Shown in pieces: positions 18,554-27,577 of a stretch of 64,000 nucleotides of DNA. This stretch comes from Fictibacillus phosphorivorans (GTDB lineage Bacteria > Bacillota > Bacilli > Bacillales > Fictibacillaceae). A program made the translations under genes and the position numbers. Each line of letters starts with the position of its first letter. Position 1 is the stretch's first letter. The stretch covers positions 186,001 through 250,000 of the forward strand of contig NZ_JAMBOR010000001.1 in the NCBI RefSeq assembly GCF_023715845.1, read 5' to 3'. A model generated the notes under the pieces. That model had not been told where the DNA came from, made no database searches, and saw only the letters and a list, made by a program, of their open reading frames with translations.

Positions 18554-19303
18554 ATGAAACATGCATTGGAGATCGAGCGATTGTTCGTCTCATATTTAGG
18601 AAATCAAGTTGTAAAAGACATTACGTTTTCAGTGGAAAAAGGAAGTCTTGTTGGAATTATCGGGCCAAACGGGGCAGGTAAATCCACATTAATGAAGGCA
18701 GCTTTAAACTTAATTTCCAAAGATAAAGGCGTTGTGAAAATATTTGGTGAACCGCTAAAGAATTGGAAAAAGAATATTGCTTATGTTCCTCAGCGTTCAA
18801 ATATTGACTGGGATTTTCCTATTACTGTAATTGATGTGGTACTGCTTGGTACTTATCCAAAACTAGGCCTTTTCAAACGGCCTTCTAAAAGTGATAAAGA
18901 GTGGGCCGAAGAGTGTTTAAAGAAGGTCGGAATGGAGAATTTCAGCAGCCGGCAGATCGGAGAACTTTCAGGCGGACAGCAGCAAAGGGTTTTCCTAGCG
19001 AGAGCTCTTGCTCAAAAAGCGGAATTGTTCTTCCTCGATGAACCTTTTGTTGGTATTGATGTAGCTAGTGAGGAAACCATTATTCAAATTCTTAGAGAAT
19101 TAAAAAAGGAAGGGAAAACGATTCTTGTCGTTCACCATGATTTAAGCAAAGCTGAATCTTATTTTGATCATCTTCTTTTATTAAATCAGCACATGATTCG
19201 CTATGGTGCATCTGAAGAAGTGCTTCAGCCGGAAGTGATTACGAAAGCTTACGCCAATCAGTTTTCATTTCTACAGCCAAAAGGAGTGGAAGTTACATCA
19301 TGA
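18554..19303 (+). CDS. Metal ABC transporter ATP-binding protein (manganese type)
   Basis: ATPase that drives Mn(II) import through the neighbouring permease; 249 residues. Walker A is GPNGAGKST, the signature motif [10 protein letters not shown], Walker B FFLDEPFVGID, and the switch histidine lies in VVHHDLS. The family is the PsaB/MntB/SitB cluster of transition-metal importers. AAAAGGAGG precedes ATG 18554. The stop codon overlaps the permease start (ATGA), so they are coupled. The MntR-like box upstream supports manganese rather than zinc as substrate. Confidence 0.9.
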   Translation: MKHALEIERLFVSYLGNQVVKDITFSVEKGSLVGIIGPNGAGKSTLMKAALNLISKDKGVVKIFGEPLKNWKKNIAYVPQRSNIDWDFPITVIDVVLLGTYPKLGLFKRPSKSDKEWAEECLKKVGMENFSSRQIGELSGGQQQRVFLARALAQKAELFFLDEPFVGIDVASEETIIQILRELKKEGKTILVVHHDLSKAESYFDHLLLLNQHMIRYGASEEVLQPEVITKAYANQFSFLQPKGVEVTS

Positions 19304-20175
19304 AAATGAATATGATCGATTTTTTTGAGGCTTTGTTTCAATATGAATTCCTTCAAAAAGCGTTGTTTACTTCCGTAATGGTGGGTATCATTTGCGGAAT
19401 CGTAGGATGTTTTATCATTTTAAGAGGAATGTCATTAATGGGAGACGCTATCTCTCATGCTGTTTTACCAGGAGTTGCGATCAGTTATATGCTAGGTATC
19501 AGCTTTTTCCTAGGGGCAGTAATTACAGGCGTATTAACCGCCATTGGAATTGGTTATGTCAGTCAGAACAGCCGAATAAAGCATGATATGGCAATCGGTA
19601 TCATGTTCACAAGTATGTTCGCAGTAGGAATTGTAATCATTACCTTAATGAAGAGTAGTGCGGACTTGTATCATATCTTGTTTGGGAACGTTCTAGCAGT
19701 GCGGATGAGTGATATGTGGATCACTGTTGGAATCGGTGTTCTGGTCATAGGGCTCGTTACGCTATTTTATAAGGAACTTCTTGTTTCTACATTTGATCCG
19801 ACGATGGCTCAAAGCTACGGACTTCCGAATAAATGGATTCATTATGCACTTATGGTTGTTCTTACGATGGTTACCGTAGCATCACTTCAAACAGTTGGGA
19901 TTGTTTTGGTTGTAGCCATGTTGATTACTCCGGCAGCAACCGCTTACCTGCTTACAAATAGATTATCAGTCATGATCTATTTAGCTGCTCTTTTCGGGAT
20001 AATCGCATCTTTGTTTGGGTTGTACTTTAGTTTTATTTATAATCTTGCATCAGGTGCTACGATTGTATTGGTTTCGGCCTTTTTGTTTGCAATGGCATTC
20101 TTTTTCTCTCCTTCTCAAGGATTGCTATGGAAAGCATTGAAAGCGAGAAAGAACAGAGCCGAGTTAATGCAGTAA
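19300..20175 (+). CDS. Metal ABC transporter permease (manganese type)
   Basis: Integral membrane subunit of 291 residues with about eight to nine helices; the ABC-3 family signature is RGMSLMGDAISHAVLPGVA. It probably acts as a homodimer because only one permease gene is present, unlike B. subtilis mntCD, which has two. It overlaps the ATPase gene by four bases and is followed 19 bases later by the binding protein gene. Order ATPase-permease-binding protein is that of the psa/sit type loci. Confidence 0.9.
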   Translation: MKMNMIDFFEALFQYEFLQKALFTSVMVGIICGIVGCFIILRGMSLMGDAISHAVLPGVAISYMLGISFFLGAVITGVLTAIGIGYVSQNSRIKHDMAIGIMFTSMFAVGIVIITLMKSSADLYHILFGNVLAVRMSDMWITVGIGVLVIGLVTLFYKELLVSTFDPTMAQSYGLPNKWIHYALMVVLTMVTVASLQTVGIVLVVAMLITPAATAYLLTNRLSVMIYLAALFGIIASLFGLYFSFIYNLASGATIVLVSAFLFAMAFFFSPSQGLLWKALKARKNRAELMQ

Positions 20176-20194
20176 AAGGGAGGGATACATTTAA

Positions 20195-21115
20195 ATGTTA
20201 AAAAAAATGACAAGTATTATGTTAGCTGGTGCTTTAATGTTGGCATTGGCAGGATGCAGTTCAGGAAAAAGTGACTCTGAAAAGGTAGAGGTAGTTACGA
20301 CCTATTCTATTATTTATGATTTAGTCAAAACCATTGGCGGAGATAAAGTTGATGTACACAGTATGGTACCAGTTGGTTCCAATCCGCATGAATATGATCC
20401 GCTGCCTGAAGATGTTTTAAAAACCACTGATGCAGATGTTGTGTTCTATAACGGGCTGAACCTTGAAGAAGGTAACTCGTGGTTTAAGAAGCTTTTAAAG
20501 ACTGCAGACAAAGACGGTAAAGATGCACCTGTCTATCGAGTGAGTGAGGGTGTAAAAGCAATACACCTTGAATCAAAAGGATTAGAGAAAGAGCCTGATC
20601 CTCATGCATGGATGGATATCAATAATGGGATCATCTATGTTGAAAATATAAGAGATGCACTTATTAAAGAAGATCCAGATAACAAGACGTATTATGAACA
20701 AAATGCAGAAAAGTATATATCAGAATTAAAGAAACTACACGATGATACGGTTAAAGAAATTGCTAACATTCCAGAAGAAAAGCGAGTACTCATTACAAGC
20801 GAGGGTGCTTTTAAGTATTTTGGAGAAGCCTATAACATGGATACAGCCTATGTTTGGGAGATAAACTCTGAAAACCAAGGTACTCCGCAACAAATCAAGA
20901 CGCTAGTTGATTTTATTAAGCAAAGAGATATTCCTGCTTTATTTGTTGAAACAAGTGTGGATCCAAGAAGTATGGAAACCGTATCAAAAGAAACTGGTGT
21001 ACCGATAAAAGGAAAAGTCTTTACAGATTCAATAGGCAAACCAGGTGAAGACGGAGATTCATACAAAAAAATGATGGAATGGAACACGAAAACGGTTATT
21101 GAAGGATTAAAATAA
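20195..21115 (+). CDS. Metal-binding lipoprotein of the manganese ABC transporter
   Basis: Extracytoplasmic solute-binding lipoprotein, 306 residues. A signal peptide ends in the lipobox LALAGC, so the mature protein starts at the cysteine near residue 21. Cluster A-I metal-binding residues can be assigned: His in VGSNPHEYDPL, His in PDPHAWMD, Glu in ITSEGAFKYFG and Asp in VFTDSIGK. The His-His-Glu-Asp set is typical of Mn-type proteins such as PsaA and MntA; the His-rich loop of zinc-type ZnuA proteins is absent. AAAGGGAGGG lies upstream. A strong terminator follows. Confidence 0.9.
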   Translation: MLKKMTSIMLAGALMLALAGCSSGKSDSEKVEVVTTYSIIYDLVKTIGGDKVDVHSMVPVGSNPHEYDPLPEDVLKTTDADVVFYNGLNLEEGNSWFKKLLKTADKDGKDAPVYRVSEGVKAIHLESKGLEKEPDPHAWMDINNGIIYVENIRDALIKEDPDNKTYYEQNAEKYISELKKLHDDTVKEIANIPEEKRVLITSEGAFKYFGEAYNMDTAYVWEINSENQGTPQQIKTLVDFIKQRDIPALFVETSVDPRSMETVSKETGVPIKGKVFTDSIGKPGEDGDSYKKMMEWNTKTVIEGLK

Positions 21116-21120
21116 ATAAT

Positions 21121-21163
21121 AAAAAAACAGAAGCTGAATATAGGTATCTGCTTCTGTTTTTTT
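21121..21163 (+). terminator. Terminator of the Mn transporter operon
   Basis: AAAAAAACAGAAGC / GCTTCTGTTTTTTT, fourteen pairs around a 15-base loop, six bases after the binding protein stop codon. Confidence 0.92.
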
Positions 21164-21246
21164 ATTATCCATTCAATTTGTTCTATAATAATGAAACATG
21201 TGTTATAAAATGAAGGATTTTTTACATAAAAGGCAGGTTTACAATC

Positions 21247-21891
21247 ATGAAATTTAAAGCAGTTTGTTTTGATATGGATGGGGTTGTCGTTGATACGATG
21301 CATCATCACGTAGAAGCATGGCGTTATGCGTTTAATCAAAAAGGATATGATCGTAACGATCTGGAGTTTTACTTAAGAGAAGGGATGCCTGGCCGGAAGA
21401 CGATCATGGATGTTTTCAATTCATCTCAACTGACTGTATCTGAGGAAGACATTGAAGATATATATATACAAAAAAGAAAGTATTTTAAGGAAAATGCTAA
21501 TTATACATTTATTAAAGAGACCTTATGTGTTTTAAAATACCTTTACACCGAAGGAATACCGCTTTCGTTAGTAACAGGAAGCAGGAAAGAATTTGTTGAT
21601 GAAGTACTTGAAAAGCTACCTGTTTCATTTGATTCAGTGATAACAGGTGATGATGTAAAAGAAGGGAAGCCTTTACCAGAACCCTATTTGAAAGCCATAA
21701 GTAATCATTCGTATAGCCCTTCAGAATGGCTTGTCATTGAAAATGCTCCGCTTGGCATAGAGTCAGCTAAACAAGCCGGCGCGTTTTGTCTGGCTGTTGA
21801 AACTACACTTGAAAAAGAATATTTAGCAAGTGCAGATGAGATAGTGCCACCGTCACAATTAGAACAGACAGTAAAAAGTTATTTTAAGTGA
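21247..21891 (+). CDS. HAD superfamily phosphatase (beta-phosphoglucomutase-like)
   Basis: A 214-residue haloacid dehalogenase hydrolase: motif I FDMDGVVVDT (catalytic aspartates), a helical cap with EGMPGRKTI, motif II LVTGS, motif III lysine in EGKPLPEPYLK and motif IV VIENAPLGIESAKQAGA. It belongs to the phosphatase/PGMB-like subgroup; DGVVVDTMHHHVEAW resembles beta-phosphoglucomutase-like proteins but the substrate is unknown. It stands alone between the two metal operons, with its own upstream space. Confidence 0.82.
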   Translation: MKFKAVCFDMDGVVVDTMHHHVEAWRYAFNQKGYDRNDLEFYLREGMPGRKTIMDVFNSSQLTVSEEDIEDIYIQKRKYFKENANYTFIKETLCVLKYLYTEGIPLSLVTGSRKEFVDEVLEKLPVSFDSVITGDDVKEGKPLPEPYLKAISNHSYSPSEWLVIENAPLGIESAKQAGAFCLAVETTLEKEYLASADEIVPPSQLEQTVKSYFK

Positions 21892-21958
21892 AATAAGCGT
21901 TACCTAAAAGAAAGTGATACAGCATAGGCATGTTGTTTTACTTTCTATTTTTTTCGTG

Positions 21959-21999
21959 TATACTATGATACAGTTTTAAATCGTACTCATTACTACTTA
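21959..21999 (+). promoter_or_regulatory. Zur-like operator with promoter of the zinc transporter operon
   Basis: TAAATCGTACTCATTACTACTTA (written here as positions 21977-21999) has the Zur-box layout, TCGTA-nTnATTAC-A, an imperfect palindrome close to the B. subtilis TCGTAATNATTACGA core with two differences. A -10 (TATACT, 21959-21964) lies directly upstream, so the operator would cover the transcription start. A clear -35 is not visible. Confidence 0.65.
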
Positions 22000-22023
22000 T
22001 ATTTTTTATTGGGGAGGATTATT

Positions 22024-22800
22024 GTGGAGAAAAAGTTAAATAATCCAGCTATTTTTGTGGATGATTTATCCTTCCATTATGGTGAGAAAAACGTTCTTGA
22101 ACATGTAACAATGGAAGTTAAACAAGGTTCTTTTTTAGGGCTAGTAGGTCCCAACGGATCAGGAAAATCAACCCTCATAAAGTGTATTTTAGGATTATTA
22201 AAACCCCAGCAAGGAAGTGTGTCTCTTTTTGGAGAAAAGGTACAAAAATTTCATCAGTGGGATAAAGTAGGTTATGTCTCTCAAAAGGCAAATAGCTTTA
22301 ATACTGCTTTTCCAGCAACTGCATTCGAAGTGGTTTCGATGGGGTTGTTCGGGAAGGTTGGATTGTTCCGATTCTTAAAATCATCTGATAAGGAGAAAGT
22401 ATGGTCTGCATTAAAAGCAGTTAATATGAAAGATTTCGCTTCCCGTAATATAGGGGAACTCTCAGGTGGGCAGCAGCAGCGGATCTTTATCGCACGAGCT
22501 TTAGTCAGTGAACCGGAGCTTTTGATCCTAGATGAGCCAACGGTAGGGGTTGACGTTGAATCTTCGGAGTCATTCTACAAGATGCTGAAAGATCTGCATC
22601 GCGAGAAAAAGATGACACTCGTATTGGTTACACATGATGTAGGGGTAATGACGAACTATGTTACTGATGTAGCGTGTTTAAATAAGCAAATACATTTTCA
22701 TGGGAATACAAAAGAATTTGAAGAAAGTTCTTCAGAAAACATGTCTGCTTTTTATGGGCATCATGTTCATGTCATTCATCATGACCATGATCACAAGTAA
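22024..22800 (+). CDS. Zinc-type metal ABC transporter ATP-binding protein
   Basis: ATPase of a ZnuC/AdcC-type importer, 258 residues: Walker A GPNGSGKST, signature [10 protein letters not shown], Walker B LLILDEPTVGVD, H-loop LVTHDVG. The C-terminus is histidine- and aspartate-rich (GHHVHVIHHDHDHK), a common zinc-buffering tail in this family. GTG 22024 is the best start, six bases after GGGGAGG; the longer frame begins inside that binding site. It is followed 12 bases later by the permease gene and then zur. The Zur-like box upstream supports zinc as substrate. Confidence 0.9.
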   Translation: MEKKLNNPAIFVDDLSFHYGEKNVLEHVTMEVKQGSFLGLVGPNGSGKSTLIKCILGLLKPQQGSVSLFGEKVQKFHQWDKVGYVSQKANSFNTAFPATAFEVVSMGLFGKVGLFRFLKSSDKEKVWSALKAVNMKDFASRNIGELSGGQQQRIFIARALVSEPELLILDEPTVGVDVESSESFYKMLKDLHREKKMTLVLVTHDVGVMTNYVTDVACLNKQIHFHGNTKEFEESSSENMSAFYGHHVHVIHHDHDHK

Positions 22801-22812
22801 GGGGATGAGCGG

Positions 22813-23655
22813 ATGTTGCCATTTTTAAAATATGAATTTTTGCAAAATGCTTTTTTAACAGGAATTATGGTCGGCCTGTTAGCACCTATATTAGGCGTAT
22901 TTATTGTTGTTAGACGTCAAGCACTTATTGCAGATGCGCTTTCTCATATAACCCTTGCAGGTATTGCGGCGAATCTGTTGCTTGCAAAATGGTTTGCGTT
23001 ATTTGCTGGAGCGAATCCGATCTATATGGGTATGGCTTTCTCAGTCGGTGGAGCCGTCTTTATCGAACAGCTTCGTAAAGTCTATAAGCATTATGAAGAA
23101 TTAGCCATTCCGATTATTATGTCAGCTGGAATCGGGTTAAGTGTGATCTTTATTTCAATGGCAGATGGATTTAATACGGATCTATTTAATTATTTATTCG
23201 GCAGTATTATAGCTGTAAAACAATCCGATGTTTGGACTGTACTGGCTATATTAGTGGTTGTATTGTTATTTGTTTTCTTTATGTATAAAGAATTGTTTGT
23301 TCTTTCTTTCGATGAAGAACAAGGAAAGCTTTCAGGAATCAGAAGCAATTGGATATTGATTGCATTTATGGCGATTACAGCTTTAGTCATTGCTGCTTCA
23401 ATGAAAATTGTTGGAATCCTTTTAGTTTCTTCGCTTATGACTCTGCCCGTAGCAGCAAGTATTAGAATAGCTACAGGATTTAAACAGACCATATGGCTTT
23501 CCGTGCTTTTTGGGGAAACAGCAGTCATTGCGGGTATGTTTCTATCCTATTATTTGGACCTTGCTTCTGGAGGTACAATTGTTGTTTGCCTGATTATTAT
23601 TTTGAGCTTTTCTATACTGTATAAGAAGCTTATGAGTTCACGGAAGGCGGGATAA
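22813..23655 (+). CDS. Zinc-type metal ABC transporter permease
   Basis: ABC-3 family membrane protein of 280 residues and about eight helices, with the family motif VRRQALIADALSHITLAGIA and a second conserved region KIVGILLVSSLMTLPVAAS. It partners the upstream ATPase. No binding protein gene is present in the operon, so an AdcA-like protein must be encoded elsewhere. It ends two bases before the zur start, showing one operon. Confidence 0.9.
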   Translation: MLPFLKYEFLQNAFLTGIMVGLLAPILGVFIVVRRQALIADALSHITLAGIAANLLLAKWFALFAGANPIYMGMAFSVGGAVFIEQLRKVYKHYEELAIPIIMSAGIGLSVIFISMADGFNTDLFNYLFGSIIAVKQSDVWTVLAILVVVLLFVFFMYKELFVLSFDEEQGKLSGIRSNWILIAFMAITALVIAASMKIVGILLVSSLMTLPVAASIRIATGFKQTIWLSVLFGETAVIAGMFLSYYLDLASGGTIVVCLIIILSFSILYKKLMSSRKAG

Positions 23656-23657
23656 CT

Positions 23658-24089
23658 GTGAAATTTTCTATAACGATTGAAGAGGCAATGGATTTGTTAA
23701 AAGAAAAAGGCTACAAATATACAGACAAACGAAAAGACCTTCTTTCCCTCTTTGCACATGAAAAAAGGTATCTTTCTGCAAAAGATGTACAAGAATCCTT
23801 AAAGCATAAATACCCTGGTCTAAGTTTCGATACCATATACAGAAACTTAACCACTTTCGCGGAAATTGGACTGTTAGAGGAGACAGAATGGGAGGGTGAA
23901 CGAAAATTCCGGTTCACATGTTCCCGCAATGAGCACCATCATCATTTGATTTGTTTATCATGCGGAAGCACGAAATCCATTCATACCTGTCCAATGGAAG
24001 TGTTGAACAGTGAATTAAATGGCTTTAATGTCACTGGGCATAAGTTTGAAGTTTATGGATACTGCACGGACTGCAAAAAATTAAATTAA
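23658..24089 (+). CDS. zur: Fur family zinc uptake regulator Zur
   Basis: A 143-residue Fur-family repressor. The N-terminal winged helix ends in LSFDTIYRNLTTFAEIGLLEE, the DNA-recognition region. The structural zinc site is the paired CxxC motif (CLSC...CTDC) and the regulatory site includes the histidine cluster EHHHHLIC. The start is GTG 23658, two bases after the zinc permease stop. Zur identity over Fur or PerR is supported by the zinc transporter operon, the Zur-like operator, and the match of position to B. subtilis zur (yqfV). The layout suggests autoregulation. Confidence 0.88.
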   Translation: MKFSITIEEAMDLLKEKGYKYTDKRKDLLSLFAHEKRYLSAKDVQESLKHKYPGLSFDTIYRNLTTFAEIGLLEETEWEGERKFRFTCSRNEHHHHLICLSCGSTKSIHTCPMEVLNSELNGFNVTGHKFEVYGYCTDCKKLN

Positions 24090-24149
24090 TTTATTTAAGT
24101 ATGCTCCTCCTTTATATGAGCCAAGCTATAAATAAAGGAGGATTTTATT

Positions 24150-24362
24150 ATGCCTGATGTTAAATGTAATGTATCAAATTGCACCTATTGGGGTGAAGGG
24201 AACAACTGCGTAGCGGATGCCATCCTTGTTGAGATTGACAAGCACGCAAATAATTCGTATGGGATGAGTGCTGATGGCAACCTTATAGGTGATGCTGCCC
24301 ATAAAGATCATGCACATGATCCAGCAGAAACGTGCTGTCATACTTTTAAATCAAAGCATTAA
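24150..24362 (+). CDS. DUF1540 domain-containing cysteine-rich protein
   Basis: A 70-residue protein with the DUF1540 pattern: CNVSNCTYWGEGNNC at the N-terminus and ETCCHTF at the end, five cysteines in all, likely to bind a metal. It has histidine-containing HKDHAHDP. AAAGGAGG lies seven bases before the ATG. Function unknown; placement beside zur makes a metal-binding role tempting, but DUF1540 proteins occur widely in spore formers and this is only inference. Confidence 0.8.
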   Translation: MPDVKCNVSNCTYWGEGNNCVADAILVEIDKHANNSYGMSADGNLIGDAAHKDHAHDPAETCCHTFKSKH

Positions 24363-24365
24363 GGA

Positions 24366-24390
24366 AGAGGCCTGTAATAGGCCTTTTTCT
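24366..24390 (+). terminator. Terminator after the DUF1540 gene
   Basis: AGGCC / GGCCT five-base stem and T-rich tail. Short but GC-strong. Confidence 0.7.
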
Positions 24391-24481
24391 TATAAAAACA
24401 ATCCCCATAACTTAACATCTATGAAATGTCTCAATTAATGCCATAATAAGAACGCTCCTTAAGACTAAAAGAGGGGGAAAC

Positions 24482-24847
24482 ATGATGGCAGATGACATCA
24501 AACGTAATAACAATGAGGCTGACTATTTTGAAGAGATGGCAGCTGAAGCTGTACCAGTAAAGAACGGCATGGTTTATCCTGAAAGCGAACGGCCGCGTTC
24601 AGTGGACAGGGACCATAGACACGAGCATAAAGAAGGAAGAGAAAGAGAAGGTGGAAAAGCAGCAGGGGTCATCGCTTTAATTCTCTCTGTTCTTTCTTTG
24701 TTTATTGCTCCAGTTTTATTCGGGGCAGCAGGTATTATCGTTGGATTTGTGGCCAGAAGACAAGGATCAGAAACGCTTGGGAACTGGGCAATTGGACTCG
24801 GTATCGTTTCCATAATTATTTCCTTGTTTTTCGCACCATTCTTTTAA
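24482..24847 (+). CDS. YqfX-like membrane protein (DUF4190-like)
   Basis: A 121-residue protein. The first 60 residues are hydrophilic and charged (RDHRHEHKEGREREGGKA), and the second half contains two hydrophobic helices, AGVIALILSVLSLFIAPVLFGAAG and NWAIGLGIVSIIISLFFAPFF, separated by GFVARRQGSETLG, as in DUF4190 proteins. Its place just before ispG matches yqfX in B. subtilis. Function unknown; a spore role has been suggested for similar genes but nothing here proves it. GAGGGGGAAAC precedes the start; ATG 24485 is an equal alternative. Confidence 0.72.
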   Translation: MMADDIKRNNNEADYFEEMAAEAVPVKNGMVYPESERPRSVDRDHRHEHKEGREREGGKAAGVIALILSVLSLFIAPVLFGAAGIIVGFVARRQGSETLGNWAIGLGIVSIIISLFFAPFF

Positions 24848-24860
24848 CGCAACGAGGAGC

Positions 24861-24887
24861 AAAGAAGAAGCTGAGGCTTCTTCTTTT
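24861..24887 (+). terminator. Terminator after the yqfX-like gene
   Basis: AAAGAAGAAGC / GCTTCTTCTTT around a four-base loop, 13 bases after the stop codon. Confidence 0.88.
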
Positions 24888-24940
24888 TAAGTGGAATTAC
24901 ATGTGGTGACCACGCACCAAATAAAAAACATTCAAAAGCA

Positions 24941-24974
24941 TCTAAAAAAAAGCCCCCATGAATGGGAGCTTTTA
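24941..24974. terminator. Terminator of ispG
   Basis: AAGC-CCCAT / ATGGG-GCTT hairpin just past the ispG stop, with an eight-base T run on the minus strand. It could also act weakly on the plus strand. Confidence 0.85.
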
Positions 24975-24975
24975 T

Positions 24976-26076
24976 TTACACTTGCTGTGCTTTTAATTTT
25001 TCTTCATGAGCTTTGGCCAAAAGATCGACTTCTTTCTTTAATTCATCCAAAAGCTGATCTTCAGGTATCTTCCGAACGATCTCCCCATGTCTGAAAAGCA
25101 AACCTTCTCCGCGAGCACCGGCAATACCGATATCCGCTTCTCTTGCTTCTCCTGGTCCGTTAACAGCGCAACCTAAAACAGCTACTTTTATAGGTGCACG
25201 GACTTTTGAAATATATTCTTCAACCTCATTAGCGATTGAAATAAGATCGATTTCAATACGTCCGCATGTGGGACACGAAATTAAAGTGGCAGCATCTGAA
25301 AGTAAACCAAAGGATTTTAATAATTCCCGGGCTACTTTTACCTCTTCCACAGGATCAGCACTCAGTGAAATACGAAGTGTGTTTCCGATGCCTTTATGAA
25401 GGATTACACCAAGACCGGCTGCACTTTTTACAGTTCCTGCGAAAAGAGTCCCTGATTCAGTAATGCCAAGATGCAATGGGTAATTGAAAGCTTTAGAAGC
25501 CTTTTCATATGCTTCTATCGCTAAATTAACATCAGATGCCTTCATGGAAACGATTATATCGTGAAAGTCTAGTTCCTCTAAGATACGAATGTGTTCAAGA
25601 GCACTTTCCACCATACCATCTGCGGTTGGATAGCTGTATTTTTCGAGATATTTCTTTTCTAATGAACCCGCATTTACACCAATACGAATTGGAATGCCTT
25701 TTTCTTTTGCAGCTTTAACAACGGCTTCAACTTTCTCGCGTCTTCCGATATTCCCTGGATTGATTCTGATTTTATCTGCTCCGCCTTCGATTGCTTTTAA
25801 GGCAAGCTTGTAATCAAAATGTATATCAACTACCAAAGGTATGCTGATTTGTTTTTTAATATCTGCGATCGCCTCAGCCGCACGCATATCTGGACAGGCA
25901 ACGCGGACGATCTGACATCCAGCTTCTTCTAAACGTTTTATCTCAGCCACTGTAGCTTCAACATCATGTGTTTTTGTAGTCGTCATACTTTGGACGATGA
26001 CCTGATCAGTGCCTCCAATCGTCAATGGCCCGACTTTTACAGGTCTTGTTTTAGAACGGTGGGTGATTTCACTCAT
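24976..26076 (-). CDS. ispG: 4-hydroxy-3-methylbut-2-en-1-yl diphosphate synthase IspG
   Basis: Iron-sulphur enzyme of the MEP pathway that converts MEcPP to HMBPP, upstream of IspH. The 366-residue protein has the N-terminal TIM barrel ([22 protein letters not shown]) and cluster ligands ISCPTCGR and [14 protein letters not shown] chose the start [13 protein letters not shown] at 26076; the frame extends upstream to 26130 but without family support. It has a clear promoter at 26137-26166 and its own terminator. Confidence 0.95.
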   Translation of the reverse strand: MSEITHRSKTRPVKVGPLTIGGTDQVIVQSMTTTKTHDVEATVAEIKRLEEAGCQIVRVACPDMRAAEAIADIKKQISIPLVVDIHFDYKLALKAIEGGADKIRINPGNIGRREKVEAVVKAAKEKGIPIRIGVNAGSLEKKYLEKYSYPTADGMVESALEHIRILEELDFHDIIVSMKASDVNLAIEAYEKASKAFNYPLHLGITESGTLFAGTVKSAAGLGVILHKGIGNTLRISLSADPVEEVKVARELLKSFGLLSDAATLISCPTCGRIEIDLISIANEVEEYISKVRAPIKVAVLGCAVNGPGEAREADIGIAGARGEGLLFRHGEIVRKIPEDQLLDELKKEVDLLAKAHEEKLKAQQV

Positions 26077-26136
26077 TTGGTGAATCGCTCCTTTTATCAA
26101 ATTGACAGTATTATTATTCTGTCCTATCATCAGTTC

Positions 26137-26166
26137 ATTTTAGCAGGGATTATTTTGTTTTGACAA
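26137..26166 (-). promoter_or_regulatory. Probable SigA promoter of ispG
   Basis: Minus strand TTGTCA, 18-base spacer, TAAAAT, about 55 bases before the ispG start and just after the stop of the upstream LysM gene. Confidence 0.6.
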
Positions 26167-26172
26167 GTATTG

Positions 26173-26493
26173 TTACCTTTCTGCTTTTTTGTATAAAGGA
26201 AATTTATATGTTTTTCCGGATTGAATGTTTTCAGGATTGACACCTGGGTTCAGTTCTGTAAAGTCTTTAATCATCGATGAAATCGTATAACCACCTTCAG
26301 GATTGATTTTTTCAACAACGGAAATTAAAGTATCTCCAGGACCAGCTTCATATCTTTTATAAGTATTATTCTTTTTACTTTTTTGTATTTCAGCATTCAC
26401 AGGTTGTGCCTGAGGGAGTGTTCCAATTTTTAGATCGTAAGCAACCACATATAGAATTAAAAGAATTGTACAGCCTGTTAAAAAACGCTTCAT
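26173..26493 (-). CDS. yqfZ: LysM domain membrane-anchored protein (YqfZ-like)
   Basis: A 106-residue protein with an N-terminal membrane helix (MKRFLTGCTILLILYVVAY) and a single LysM domain covering about residues 50-104 (AGPGDTLISVVEKI...FTELNPG...NIQSGKTYKFPL). LysM binds peptidoglycan, so the domain probably faces the wall. Same place and size as YqfZ in B. subtilis. AAAGGAGAGGG precedes the start at 26493; the longer frame upstream has no support. Confidence 0.83.
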   Translation of the reverse strand: MKRFLTGCTILLILYVVAYDLKIGTLPQAQPVNAEIQKSKKNNTYKRYEAGPGDTLISVVEKINPEGGYTISSMIKDFTELNPGVNPENIQSGKTYKFPLYKKAER

Positions 26494-26661
26494 GGTTCCC
26501 TCTCCTTTCTCATATTGAACTATATGCTTGTCCCATCTTTTTATGACAAGATAAAAGTGACTTCCGCACATGTATTGGTGTAAAATGGAAAGGTCCCATG
26601 GACAGAAAATAAAAATTGTAACGTATCAATGTAGTTGTACCGAGGGGAGAGGTGAAATTGT

Positions 26662-27537
26662 ATGAAAAAGGCAAAGATATTTGCATTGCTGTCAATCATG
26701 GCTGCAGCACTATTTATTGCACCATTGAAGATGTTTGCAGATGCAGCGCCAGGAGATATCATTGTTACACTAGGGCAAAACCTTACAGAAGAACAGAAGA
26801 ATACTGTCTTAAAAGAGATGGACGTACCTGCTGATGTCCAAACGGTAACGGTAACAAATGAAGAAGAGCATAAGTATTTAGGTGATTATATATCGAAAGC
26901 TCAAATTGGCTCGAAAGCGATATCGTCTTCTAAAATTACAATAGGTGAAAAAGATCAGGGACTTTCAGTTGAAACAAACAATATCAACTGGGTAACTGAA
27001 GAAATGTATATGAATGCATTGACTACAGCAGGAGTTACAGATGCTGAAATCTATGTAACAGCTCCTTTTGAGGTTTCAGGGACAGCGGCATTAACGGGAA
27101 TCCTTAAAGCCTACGAAACAACTGCCCAGATTGAAATTCCTGAAGCTCAAAAACAGGTAGCCAATGAAGAAATGGTTAAAACGGCAGAGCTTGGGGAAAG
27201 AATTGGGACAAAAGAAGCAACTGAACTTATGACACGAGTTAAAGAAGAAATTGCAAAAAACCCGGTACAATCTGAGGAAGATCTCAGAGCTCTAATTGAA
27301 AAAGTTGCGAAGGATATGGGAATTAAACTTACCCAAGAAGAGTTAAACGGACTGATCGCTCTATTTAACAAAATGAAAGACCTGAATATTGATTGGGATC
27401 AACTTCAAAGCGACTTAAAGAACATTAGTGAAAACTTAGGAGATTTTTTAAATAAGGAAGAGACTCAATCTTTTATTCAAAAGATTCTTGAATTCTTAAG
27501 TGCTATAATCGAAGCGATTAAATCTCTATTTAAATAA
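26662..27537 (+). CDS. DUF1002 domain-containing secreted protein (YpuA-like)
   Basis: A 291-residue protein with a signal peptide (KKAKIFALLSIMAAALFIAPLKMFADA, cleavage likely after FADA near residue 28). The DUF1002 domain follows: GDIIVTLGQNLTEEQKNTVLKEM, EEHKYLGDYI, and the ITVTAPFEVSGTAALTGILKAYE-type motif. The C-terminal third is helical with repeated charged residues. Function unknown; a link to cell envelope has been proposed for YpuA. It is transcribed divergently from yqfZ. GAGGGGAGAGG lies upstream of the ATG. Confidence 0.85.
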   Translation: MKKAKIFALLSIMAAALFIAPLKMFADAAPGDIIVTLGQNLTEEQKNTVLKEMDVPADVQTVTVTNEEEHKYLGDYISKAQIGSKAISSSKITIGEKDQGLSVETNNINWVTEEMYMNALTTAGVTDAEIYVTAPFEVSGTAALTGILKAYETTAQIEIPEAQKQVANEEMVKTAELGERIGTKEATELMTRVKEEIAKNPVQSEEDLRALIEKVAKDMGIKLTQEELNGLIALFNKMKDLNIDWDQLQSDLKNISENLGDFLNKEETQSFIQKILEFLSAIIEAIKSLFK

Positions 27538-27543
27538 TGACAT

Positions 27544-27577
27544 CAAAAAAGCGGCCCTAGAGCCGCTTTTTATTTTT
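27544..27577. terminator. Bidirectional terminator between the DUF1002 and DUF1189 genes
   Basis: GCGGC / GCCGC stem with T runs on both strands. The last codons and the TAG stop of the minus-strand gene lie inside the hairpin. Confidence 0.85.
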
